Assembly (NCBI GenBank): GCA_050115555.1
Contig: JASFQI010000310.1
Span: forward strand, 1-6,141
Reading direction: 5' to 3'
DNA: 6,141 bases
From: JASFQI01 sp050115555
GTDB lineage: Bacteria > Desulfobacterota > DSM-4660 > Desulfatiglandales > HGW-15
Under the pieces are notes generated by a model. That model was not told the origin of the DNA, searched no databases, and saw nothing but the letters and a program-made list of their open reading frames with translations. Shown here in pieces: positions 1 through 6,001 of this stretch. The stretch's first letter is position 1, and every line of letters begins with the position of its first letter. A program made the position numbers and the translations under genes.

Positions 1-2188
1 CGGGCGGGGCCTTCCCCTGCTTGGGTTCCCCCATGTAGACCGTTCGGTGGGGGAAGGGGATCTCGATGCCGCGCTCGTCGAACACGCGTTTGATGCGCAG
101 GTGAAACTCCCGGCGAATGCGCCACTGAGTGAGCGGACGGGTCGTGAAAAAGGCCCGAATGACCACGGCCGAGTCGTCGAACCGGTCCAGACCCAGCATG
201 GTGATCGGACCGAGGATGTCCCGCCCGAACTCGGCGTCTTTCTGCATGCCGTCGGCAACTTCCTGCATGAGGGCGATGACCTCGTCCACGTCCTCGCGAT
301 AGGCCACACCGATGTCCACGAGGCTCCGGGCGTACTCCTTGCTGAAGTTCGTCAGGGTGTCGATGGAGCTGTTCGGGATGACGTGGACATTCCCGCGAAG
401 GTCCCTCAGCCGGACCGTCCGAAGACCCACCGCCTCCACTGCACCGTCCTTGTCCCCGATCTGGGCCCAGTCCCCCACGCGGATGCTCTCCTCGAACAGG
501 ATGAAGAGGCCGTTGATCAGGTCCTTGACCAGGGTCTGGGATCCGAACCCCACGGCCAGGCCGACGATACCGGCTCCGGCCAGGATCGGTGTCGTGTCCA
601 CTCCAACCTGGCCCAGGATGACAATGCCGCCTACGAACACGACCGCAACCGTTGCGCCCGCGCGGATCATGGGGATCAGGGTCTTCATCTTCTGGGTGAC
701 CGTCCGTCCTGCGGTTTCCCGCAGGAGGTACACGTTCCCGATCCGGGTGAGCTGAAGGATGGTGACGATCACGGCAAGGGTCACGGCGATGGCCGCGGCG
801 CGGGTAAGGATTACGGATCCCACACTGGAGACCACGAAATCGCTCACGGGCACGCCCCAGAACTCGGCCACCACACCCGCACCGATGATGACGAGTACAA
901 GGGCGGAGACCTTTCGAACGACCGCGAGGTAACGGTCTGCGCGTTCCTCGATGCCCGGTACGCGGGCTTTGATACGCTCGTGCACGGCAAAGAGCTTGTC
1001 AAAAAGCCAGTCGAGCAGGTGAAGCGCCGCAATCACTGCGGGAATGGTAACCGCCGTCCCCAGGGTGGCCCGAAAAAGGAAGTCGAACCCCTCTTCCCGG
1101 CTTCCCATGAGGACCAGGAAGAAGGCCCAGGCATATACGACCGCGAGGATTGGGAGGAATCGCCCGCTGAGCCGCTTCAAGCGATTCCCGGAGCTTGTTT
1201 TTTCTCCTGATTCGGAACTTGTGGATGCCTCCTGCCGTAACCGGAGGTCCCTCGAGATCTGGAGTGCGAACGCGGTGATCATGCCGGGAAATACGAGGAG
1301 AAGGAGCCCCCGAATGAAGAGACAAGGGGCTTCAGGGATCTTAAACAGGAACAGAGGGCCCACCAGGAGGAAGTAGAGGGCGCTGTAGTTGGCAAACCGG
1401 CGCATCCAAACCCAATAGTAGTATGCGCTTTCGTCTTCCAGTCCGAGGATGCGAAGGCCCGGCTCCTCGGGCGACAGCAGGGATCTCATTCCTTCCACAA
1501 CGATGCGATACCCGAAGAGCACGGTGAAGAGATGGAACACCAGGGCCCGGCCCACTCCGGGTTGCGGAACGGCCCGGAAGAAAAGGAAAAGGGCGAGAAG
1601 CGCCATGCCCGACGGCAGGACCTTCAGGGCCCAGGCCCCTGAAGAAGCGGCAAGCCGGCCCGGCCAGGTCGTCTCCGGCGCCCGCGGCCGGGGAAGGCGC
1701 CTTCGAAGGATCACCCGCAGGATCAGGGCCACCAACAGGGCACCGAGCGCCACACCGACGAGGCGGAAGAGCGCCTGCCGCGCGTCAGGCCGGGTCAGAT
1801 GGCGCTTTGCCCCAGCCAGGCCTTCCGGCATGCGTTTGATCAGGATACCCGTTTCCCGGGCCGAGGCTACGATACGTTCCAAGAGGTTCTCGAACCGAGT
1901 GAACAACGACTCTGAAAGCAGGGCCAATTGGGTTTCAGCAGATTCCAGGGATCCTGCAGATTCGGCTTTTTCGGTCTCAAGCGCCTTTTGCGCTTCGATC
2001 AGGCGGCGGAGTTGTTCGAGCAGGACCTCTCGCTTGTCCGGGTCCTCGATGGTTTGAACGATTTCCTCCAATGAGGCAGGAGAAGGGATGTCCTTTTCAG
2101 CGGCTTTCGCCGCCCCTCCCATAGCGAAGAAGAGCAGGCAGACGATAAGGAAGGCTATCTTGGGAAACCGATGGGCCGCATGAAACAC
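1..2188 (-). CDS. MscS-family mechanosensitive channel, YbiO-like (3' end missing)
   Basis: Encodes a large inner-membrane mechanosensitive channel that would release solutes on hypo-osmotic shock. About 729 codons lie in the window and the frame runs off the left edge. Residues 1-29 form a signal peptide ending AKA, followed by a charged, helical periplasmic stretch (about 30-135). About 11 hydrophobic segments follow between residues 142 and 563. The last is the MscS pore helix (about 533-563), with GAGIVGLAVGFGSQTLVKD, then the family's beta/C-terminal domain with VHVIPNSSI and TRPLTQWRIR. Layout and length resemble E. coli YbiO (741 aa), including a shared ED/QDESA stretch before the middle membrane segments; this comparison is from memory. 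The start is GTG at 2188: no ATG lies in frame upstream before the stop at 2279-2281, it directly precedes the signal peptide, and GGAGGG sits 8 nt upstream. Family assignment is very secure; orthology to YbiO is inferred. It lies downstream of the DUF502 gene with a 182-nt gap, so it probably has its own promoter. Confidence 0.95.
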   Translation of the reverse strand, partial: MFHAAHRFPKIAFLIVCLLFFAMGGAAKAAEKDIPSPASLEEIVQTIEDPDKREVLLEQLRRLIEAQKALETEKAESAGSLESAETQLALLSESLFTRFENLLERIVASARETGILIKRMPEGLAGAKRHLTRPDARQALFRLVGVALGALLVALILRVILRRRLPRPRAPETTWPGRLAASSGAWALKVLPSGMALLALFLFFRAVPQPGVGRALVFHLFTVLFGYRIVVEGMRSLLSPEEPGLRILGLEDESAYYYWVWMRRFANYSALYFLLVGPLFLFKIPEAPCLFIRGLLLLVFPGMITAFALQISRDLRLRQEASTSSESGEKTSSGNRLKRLSGRFLPILAVVYAWAFFLVLMGSREEGFDFLFRATLGTAVTIPAVIAALHLLDWLFDKLFAVHERIKARVPGIEERADRYLAVVRKVSALVLVIIGAGVVAEFWGVPVSDFVVSSVGSVILTRAAAIAVTLAVIVTILQLTRIGNVYLLRETAGRTVTQKMKTLIPMIRAGATVAVVFVGGIVILGQVGVDTTPILAGAGIVGLAVGFGSQTLVKDLINGLFILFEESIRVGDWAQIGDKDGAVEAVGLRTVRLRDLRGNVHVIPNSSIDTLTNFSKEYARSLVDIGVAYREDVDEVIALMQEVADGMQKDAEFGRDILGPITMLGLDRFDDSAVVIRAFFTTRPLTQWRIRREFHLRIKRVFDERGIEIPFPHRTVYMGEPKQGKAPP

Positions 2189-2196
2189 AGGGATAT

Positions 2197-2202
2197 CCCT
2201 CC
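2197..2202 (-). promoter_or_regulatory. Shine-Dalgarno that fixes the GTG start of the MscS gene
   Basis: The minus strand reads GGAGGG here, 8 nt before the GTG at 2188-2186. It is the only well-placed ribosome site in the region, and the frame it serves begins with a signal peptide. Confidence 0.75.
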
Positions 2203-2275
2203 ATGGAAAAATTCGAGTGGGCTCAGGGCCTTTCGCGTTCTGGTCGCTCAGGCGGTTATTCGAATCGAGACTGCT

Positions 2276-2289
2276 GTGTTATTCAACAC
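2276..2289. repeat. Short inverted repeat upstream of the MscS gene
   Basis: GTGTT-ATTC-AACAC is a perfect 5-bp inverted repeat in the 182-nt gap between the DUF502 and MscS genes. The palindrome ATTCGAAT lies nearby at 2258-2265. Either could be an operator or chance. I see no convincing promoter or terminator and no credible small gene in the gap 2189-2370. Confidence 0.25.
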
Positions 2290-2370
2290 GGGTAGCTCAC
2301 TTTTCCGCCACGATACCACAGATCATGTCCGCCGCAAAAACCTCATTCCCGCCTTTTCTCTCCTGCCTGC

Positions 2371-2970
2371 CTAGGTTGACGATTTCCAGGACATGCCGGC
2401 CGTCAGGGCAAAGCGCATGGCCTGATCAAGGCCCATATCCACCGCGCGAATCCGGGATCGCGGGACCATGACCGTGTGTCCGCCGATCTGATAGCTCATG
2501 GGGAGGTACACCGCTCCTCGGTCTTCCGAGCCCACCCCCGGCGGCAGTTCGCGGAAATCATCCCGCGTTACAAACCCCATGCACTCCAGCCCGGTCTCCC
2601 CGATCTCCACCATTACCACCTGACGGCCACGGCGTCGGGCGTCCTCCGGGCGCGATACGAACTGCAGAAGCTCCCGAAAGGCTCCGTACACGGAACGCAC
2701 CAGGGGGAGTCTGAAAAGAAGGCTTTCCGCCCATTCAAAGACCCAGCGAACGATCCAAAAATTCATGAAGAGGCCAACCAGGAAGACCGCCACTAGACCG
2801 ACTGCCACGCCCATGCCCGGGATATAGCTCCCATTGGGCAGAATGAGCCGGAGTCCGTATCCTGCGACGCGTTCGGCTGATGCAGCAAGCCAGATGAGCA
2901 CGGCGGCTGTGGCTACGGCGGGAAGCACGGTGAGCAGTCCGCTTAGGATAAATTTACCAATTCGATTCAT
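2371..2970 (-). CDS. DUF502 family membrane protein
   Basis: A 199-residue inner-membrane protein of the DUF502 family, whose biochemical role is unknown. Two membrane segments are visible, at about residues 7-30 (ILSGLLTVLPAVATAAVLIW) and 53-75 (GVAVGLVAVFLVGLFMNFWI). Family-typical features follow: LPLVRSVYGAFRELLQ after the second helix (88-103), a strand VVMVEIGETGLECMGFVT (118-134), and the C-terminal MVPRSRIRAVDMGLDQAM (168-185). The start is taken at ATG 2970, not the in-frame ATG at 2991. The downstream ATG has AGGAG 6 nt before it and immediately precedes MNRIGKF; the upstream one has no ribosome site. The gene is divergent from the small plus-strand gene, so its promoter should lie between 2971 and about 3100. 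It is on the same strand as, and upstream of, the MscS channel; membership in one transcript is uncertain. Confidence 0.93.
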   Translation of the reverse strand: MNRIGKFILSGLLTVLPAVATAAVLIWLAASAERVAGYGLRLILPNGSYIPGMGVAVGLVAVFLVGLFMNFWIVRWVFEWAESLLFRLPLVRSVYGAFRELLQFVSRPEDARRRGRQVVMVEIGETGLECMGFVTRDDFRELPPGVGSEDRGAVYLPMSYQIGGHTVMVPRSRIRAVDMGLDQAMRFALTAGMSWKSST

Positions 2971-2976
2971 AAAAGG

Positions 2977-2981
2977 CTCCT
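2977..2981 (-). promoter_or_regulatory. Shine-Dalgarno that decides the DUF502 start
   Basis: AGGAG on the minus strand, 6 nt before the ATG at 2970-2968. The alternative in-frame ATG at 2991 is preceded by CACACCCAGA, which has no ribosome-binding character. Confidence 0.8.
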
Positions 2982-3041
2982 GGGATGTCATTCTGGGTGT
3001 GTGCGGGGAAGCTCAAAGGGTAACGTAACGGTTTTTGTGTT

Positions 3042-3070
3042 TTGATCCGCCATCGAAAGAGTTTTATAAT
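3042..3070 (+). promoter_or_regulatory. Strong sigma70-type promoter reading rightward
   Basis: TTGATC (3042-3047; 4 of 6 matches to the -35 consensus), a 17-bp spacer, and a perfect TATAAT at 3065-3070. Transcription would start near 3077 and give a leader of about 105 nt before the small gene at 3183. The same AT-rich patch reads TATTAT on the minus strand and might contribute to a DUF502 promoter, but no good -35 accompanies it. Confidence 0.65.
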
Positions 3071-3182
3071 AAAACGATTCGATTCGAAAGAAAAGCATTC
3101 GGCCCATCAAGGCCTCTGCGCTTAGAAGAAGCATCCGTCTCCAGTGTTCTGCTCGGAATGGTTTCGGAGAGGGGATACATGA

Positions 3183-3350
3183 ATGGATCGCTTCACGCAG
3201 GATGGGGATGGCCGTGTGTCTGTTCTTCAGGTAACCGGTACCAAGGAGCGGAGCGCAGAGCTGCGTGCCCTTGTGAGTGCTGCGGATTTCCCGAGTCCGT
3301 GGGAACTTAGTTGTTATGTGAGGGAAAAGCTCATCGCGATTGTCCAGTAA
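3183..3350 (+). CDS. Small hypothetical protein (55 aa)
   Basis: A short plus-strand frame, ATG 3183 to TAA 3350, encoding a 55-residue soluble protein that begins MDRFTQDGDGRVSVLQV and ends YVREKLIAIVQ. I do not recognise the family. Support for it being real: a purine-rich site GGAGAGGGG (3166-3174), with AGGGG 8 nt before the ATG; a near-consensus sigma70 promoter about 110 nt upstream in the same direction; plausible bacterial amino-acid composition with no low-complexity runs; and its position in a 486-nt gap with no better candidate. There is no signal peptide, membrane segment or metal motif. The C-terminal half (KERSAELRALVSAADFPSPW) could be helical. It is the only plus-strand gene and converges on the cytochrome b gene. 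It could instead be a degraded remnant of a longer gene, or the promoter could drive a non-coding RNA. Confidence 0.5.
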   Translation: MDRFTQDGDGRVSVLQVTGTKERSAELRALVSAADFPSPWELSCYVREKLIAIVQ

Positions 3351-3403
3351 CAATATCTCCCAGCCCAGCCCCGCTTTAGGGTGGAAATCAGGAACACGAT
3401 GAC

Positions 3404-3437
3404 GCAAGGCGGATCAGGCTGACCGCCGCCGGCTTGC
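3404..3437. other. Imperfect hairpin between the convergent genes
   Basis: GGCGG (3408-3412) pairs with CCGCC (3423-3427); GCAA (3404-3407) and TTGC (3434-3437) can extend the stem around an unpaired GCCGGC. It sits between the stops of the small plus-strand gene (3350) and the minus-strand cytochrome b gene (3459). No T-run follows on either strand, so it is not a canonical intrinsic terminator. Confidence 0.3.
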
Positions 3438-3440
3438 TCG

Positions 3441-3460
3441 CTGAGGGGAGGAGCCCTCAG
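3441..3460. other. Perfect 7-bp hairpin over the cytochrome b stop codon
   Basis: CTGAGGG (3441-3447) and CCCTCAG (3454-3460) are exact inverted repeats with a 6-nt loop. The right arm contains the TGA stop of the cytochrome b gene (3457-3459). It might help end or protect the 3' end of that transcript, but no T-tract follows, so termination is unproven. Confidence 0.35.
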
Positions 3461-4146
3461 GGCCGGGCCTCTGCCTCTTGTTTTTGAGGGGGCTCGCAGA
3501 TGGTTTCGTCTCTTCGGGTTTTGATCTCCCATTCGTGAGTGGTGACGTCCTCCACCTCTTCCCACCCTGTGATCATGGCCCAGGTGTGCGTAAAAAAGGC
3601 CTGACCCGTGGTGATCATGTAGAGATGCACGATGGTGAAGGCAATGAATGCGAATGCACCGGCCGTGTGCAGATACGCCACGGTGGACAAGGACCAGGAC
3701 CAGCCCATCTCCGGCCATGTGTTGTAGTAGTAGTAGAGAAATCCGGTGATGATCTGGAAAGGCACAAGGGCGGTGACGATACTCAGGTAGGTCAGCCTCT
3801 GCAGGGGGTTGTGCTTGGCCCGGGTGCTCTTAGGGACTGGATGCGGTTCTCCTCGGAAAATTCCTATGGTGTAATAGAGCCCAACGTCGTAGAGCTTTTT
3901 GTACGTTGGAACGTACTGTCGCCACTCTCCGGTCGTGAGCATCCAGAAGATGATAAAGGCATAGAGGATCAGCCAGGTCCACGCACAGAAGTTGTGAACC
4001 GTAAATGCATTTTCGAACCCAAACAGCGTGAAGGTACCGTGAATTTCCAGTCCAGTAAGCAGGAGGGTCAGAATGAGGAGAGTCTGGACCCAGTGCCAGA
4101 AACGTTCGAATCTCGTGTAGAGATAGATCATGTTTTCCGAGTTCAT
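3457..4146 (-). CDS. Membrane b-type cytochrome, quinol-oxidising partner of the octaheme cytochrome
   Basis: A 229-residue integral membrane protein of the cytochrome b561 / Ni-hydrogenase b-subunit / thiosulfate-reductase b-subunit type. It would take electrons from menaquinol and hand them to the adjacent periplasmic octaheme cytochrome. Four hydrophobic helices are visible, at about residues 17-36, 48-70, 116-140 and 158-180. Histidines suited to bind two b hemes lie in or near them: H18 (RFERFWHWV), H36, H51 (TVHNFC), H160 (YLHTAG) and H174 (TIVHLY). The exact ligand set cannot be fixed by eye. The frame is open to an ATG at 4266, but the real start is ATG 4146, with AAGGAGG 6 nt upstream and MNSENMIYLYTRFERFWHW as a typical family N-terminus. 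The ATG overlaps a TGA in a third frame (ATGA), the usual sign of coupling to an upstream gene. As given, however, the upstream octaheme frame reads through into this gene for 317 nt. The polar C-terminal tail should be cytoplasmic. Confidence 0.93.
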   Translation of the reverse strand: MNSENMIYLYTRFERFWHWVQTLLILTLLLTGLEIHGTFTLFGFENAFTVHNFCAWTWLILYAFIIFWMLTTGEWRQYVPTYKKLYDVGLYYTIGIFRGEPHPVPKSTRAKHNPLQRLTYLSIVTALVPFQIITGFLYYYYNTWPEMGWSWSLSTVAYLHTAGAFAFIAFTIVHLYMITTGQAFFTHTWAMITGWEEVEDVTTHEWEIKTRRDETICEPPQKQEAEARP

Positions 4147-5797
4147 GCCGCCCCTCCTTTCCTTTCCTGCGGGAGACCCACCGGCCGAGGCCATGGGCCA
4201 GAACACCTGCCACGGCACCCAAAGCCGCCAGCCACCCGATGGTATCCAGGGCCTTGCTGCGGTCACGGCCCGGCATGTAGAATCCGGCGAGGTTCGCCAG
4301 CCGACCCTCTCGGCTGTGACACTCGGTGCAGCCCAGGCGGTTCTCCTTGGGGGCTACCATGTGCGTGATCTGGAAGTAGTACTCGGTCTCCACGAAATCA
4401 TACTCCCCTCCGTAATCCAGGCCTGCATACCGCATTCCCGACGAGATGGCTTTGTGCCAGTCGTAGGAGCCCCAGTAGGAGTCCTTTTCCTTGGGGCTGA
4501 ACAGGTGAAGGGCGGCCATGGTCCGATTCACCTTGTCGTAGGGCTGTTTTCCGCGGTGCACCTTGAAGGGGTAGATGCGGGACTTGGGATCATCCAGGCT
4601 TCCTACCACTTGGTTCAGCTGGACAGGTTTGGCCGGATCGATCGGGGTTGTGAGCAGGACATACTCCAGGGTCCCGTTGAACCAGAAGTACTCCGGCACA
4701 ACATCCTTTTCCCACCGGAACTCCCCTTTCTGGGTGTGGTAGGTGTGTTTTCCAAACTCTCCGGTCACGGCGTAAACTTTTCCATCCTTTTTCTTTCCCG
4801 CTTTCGACCAGTCCCACCACATCTTTGTGGGTAGAGCGCGGGCATAGGTAGGGATGTGGCAGGCCTGGCAGGAGACCTTGTCCGTGTGATCATTGGCCTT
4901 CACGCCCGGCGCGTGGGGACTGCTTGTATGGCACGATTCACAGGTAATTCTCTCCACGAGATCGTCGTCAATCAAACTTTTACGCTCCTCGAAGGCGGGC
5001 GTCTTGTAGCACCTTCCCGCAATGCGGTGGGCACGGGTGGTGTGGCAGCGGACACAGGTGAAATCAGCGCCCTCCGCATTCATGTGGATATCCAGGTCCC
5101 TCGCCGGTTTGAGCAGAGAAGAATCCAGGTCTCCGTGCTTCACACCGTCACCGCCCCCTCCATAGAAATGGCAGACTCCGCAGTTGTCGCGCTTGGGCCT
5201 CGCCACGCTCTGGGCCACCTTGTTCCAGTCAGGGGGGAGAAACATTTTCCCGCCGAACTTTTTGGGTTCCGACACGGGGTGCCCGGCCAGGGTGGGAAAC
5301 TTCTTGTAGGTCCCGGTCTGTTCATGGCAGACCAGGCAGTCGACGTTCACCTCGGAGCTGAAGTCGAAATTCCCGTCCTTCCAGCCATAGCCTGCATGGC
5401 ATGATGTGCAACGAGCCTCGTTGCCCTGGATATTCACTCAGAAGTTGTTGATGGTGAGTCCCGCCTTTCCCATCTTGCCCTCCGGGTCGGCGGGGCAGAG
5501 CCAGGTCCAGTGGATGGTCCGGTGCATCTGCTCAGCGGCGTTGTTGTGGCAGCTCAGGCAGGCCCTGGTGACCTCGGGGCCCGAACCGAACTCCTGCTTG
5601 AGGGCCTCGTGATTCCCGTGGTCCGCCGTGATCCATCGCTCCGGATGCTGTACAAATATCCTTGCTTGAGCCGCACCGTACGTCTTGTGGGATTCTTCGG
5701 TTTCTGTTTCCTTTGCCCGAGCTCCCTGCCAGAAAAACAGCAGAACCAGTGCGGATACGCATGACCGTAACTGCCATTTTCTTCCAGGAAATGCCAT
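3830..5797 (-). CDS. otr: Selenocysteine-containing octaheme cytochrome c, OTR (tetrathionate/nitrite reductase) family
   Basis: Periplasmic multiheme reductase. Characterised relatives reduce tetrathionate, nitrite and hydroxylamine in vitro; the substrate here is unknown. ATG 5797 has GGAGGG just upstream and opens a signal peptide (1-28, ending ARA). Eight CxxCH heme sites follow: CLSCH 80, CTSCH 130, CLVCH 154, CGVCH 206, CVRCH 248, CESCH 286, CQACH 310 and CTECH 490. Family-typical stretches include ARCTSCHAGYGWKD, CHFYGGGGDGVKHGDLD and YYFQITHMVAPKENRLGC. Residues 519-540 form a hydrophobic anchor (IGWLAALGAVAGVLAHGLG) followed by SRRKGK, so the enzyme is probably tethered to the membrane. 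Codon 120 is TGA (5438-5440), placed where I recall a conserved active-site Cys, and a SECIS-like hairpin follows, so I read it as selenocysteine. Downstream of about residue 551 the frame is antiparallel to nothing but overlaps the cytochrome b gene out of frame to a TAA at 3830; this tail of about 105 residues looks non-native. The likely true end is near 4143, one base out of frame. A nonsense mutation or pseudogene remains possible. Confidence 0.88.
4153..4159 (-). promoter_or_regulatory. Consensus Shine-Dalgarno of the cytochrome b gene
   Basis: AAGGAGG on the minus strand, 6 nt before ATG 4146. It selects this start over the in-frame ATG at 4266, which lies within octaheme coding sequence. 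The purine run containing it is also where a lost base would explain the missing octaheme stop. Confidence 0.85.
5408..5424 (-). promoter_or_regulatory. Candidate bacterial SECIS hairpin
   Basis: On the minus strand GCAACGA-GGC-TCGTTGC forms a perfect 7-bp stem with a GGC triloop (5415-5417). Twenty nucleotides separate the TGA from the loop. The bacterial SECIS model, as I recall it, asks for about 16-37 nt from UGA to the apical loop and a G among the first two loop bases; both are met. The element lies wholly within coding sequence, as bacterial SECIS elements do. Confidence 0.7.
5438..5440 (-). other. In-frame TGA, probable selenocysteine codon (Sec120)
   Basis: The minus strand reads INNF, then TGA, then VNIQGNEARCTSCH, in a single frame with open, family-like sequence on both sides. 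From memory, OTR-family proteins have Cys at this position (NNFC), and in the Shewanella enzyme this Cys and the Asn three residues before it line the catalytic heme pocket. TGA differs from the Cys codons TGC and TGT by one base. The GTG immediately after it (5437-5435) can be mistaken for a start, but a protein beginning there would lack the signal peptide and first heme. Confidence 0.8.
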
Positions 5798-5801
5798 GTT
5801 G

Positions 5802-5807
5802 CCCTCC
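5802..5807 (-). promoter_or_regulatory. Shine-Dalgarno that selects the octaheme start
   Basis: GGAGGG on the minus strand, 4 nt before ATG 5797. It overlaps the in-frame ATG at 5809, which itself has no good site. The longer in-frame starts up to 5983 would add a polar, family-unlike extension before the signal peptide. Confidence 0.7.
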
Positions 5808-5838
5808 ATCCTGAAAAGGCCTTGCTCGTGCATTCCCC

Positions 5839-5857
5839 GTCCCGCAAAGGGCGGGAC
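5839..5857 (-). promoter_or_regulatory. Strong leader hairpin upstream of the octaheme gene
   Basis: GTCCCGC (5839-5845) and GCGGGAC (5851-5857) are perfect 7-bp GC-rich arms around a 5-nt loop. CCCC (5835-5838) and GGGG (5861-5864) can extend it across a 3-nt bulge. It ends about 40 nt before the octaheme ATG. No T-run follows on the minus strand, so it is more likely a leader structure or a protein site than a terminator. The rest of the gap 5798-6001 shows no gene and no clear sigma70 promoter. Confidence 0.4.
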
Positions 5858-6001
5858 TGTGGGGTCCGCAATGGGTTTATCTGTGAGAACAATGCCCCCT
5901 TTACTGGTCTCGCAAAAACGTGCCTGACCGCTGCTGGTTTCGGGATGAGCCATTGGGATTGCAGCGGCACATCTCTTGGTCACGGGCTTTTGGCGACTCT
6001 C

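Noticed and set aside
47..1210. Long plus-strand open frame of 387 codons
   Set aside because: It is antisense to the MscS channel, whose minus-strand frame has unmistakable pore and beta-domain motifs. The plus frame is rich in D, H and G with no domain.
3035..3310. Plus-strand frame of 91 codons
   Set aside because: It begins at or before the -35 element of the visible promoter and its composition (many C, G, S) is less protein-like than the 55-codon frame it overlaps.
2988..3407. Minus-strand frame of 139 codons upstream of the DUF502 gene
   Set aside because: It overlaps the plus-strand small gene and its promoter, has no ribosome site and no domain-like sequence. Its last 21 codons, MADQNTKTVTLPFELPRTHPE read as MADQNTKTV to RTHPE, end in an ATGA overlap with the ATG at 2991, but that ATG is not the favoured DUF502 start.
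3478..4834. Long plus-strand frames of 296 and 234 codons
   Set aside because: Both are antisense to the cytochrome b and octaheme genes and show no family features.
5435..5437. GTG start for a heptaheme protein immediately after the TGA
   Set aside because: A protein starting here would lack a signal peptide and the first heme site, so it could not be exported for heme attachment. No ribosome site precedes it, and homology continues upstream in the same frame.
5912..5924. Sigma54-like promoter (GGCACG TTTTT GC on the minus strand) upstream of the octaheme gene
   Set aside because: The GG and GC elements are 9 bp apart instead of the required 10, and the base before GG is A, not T. Such spacing is normally inactive.
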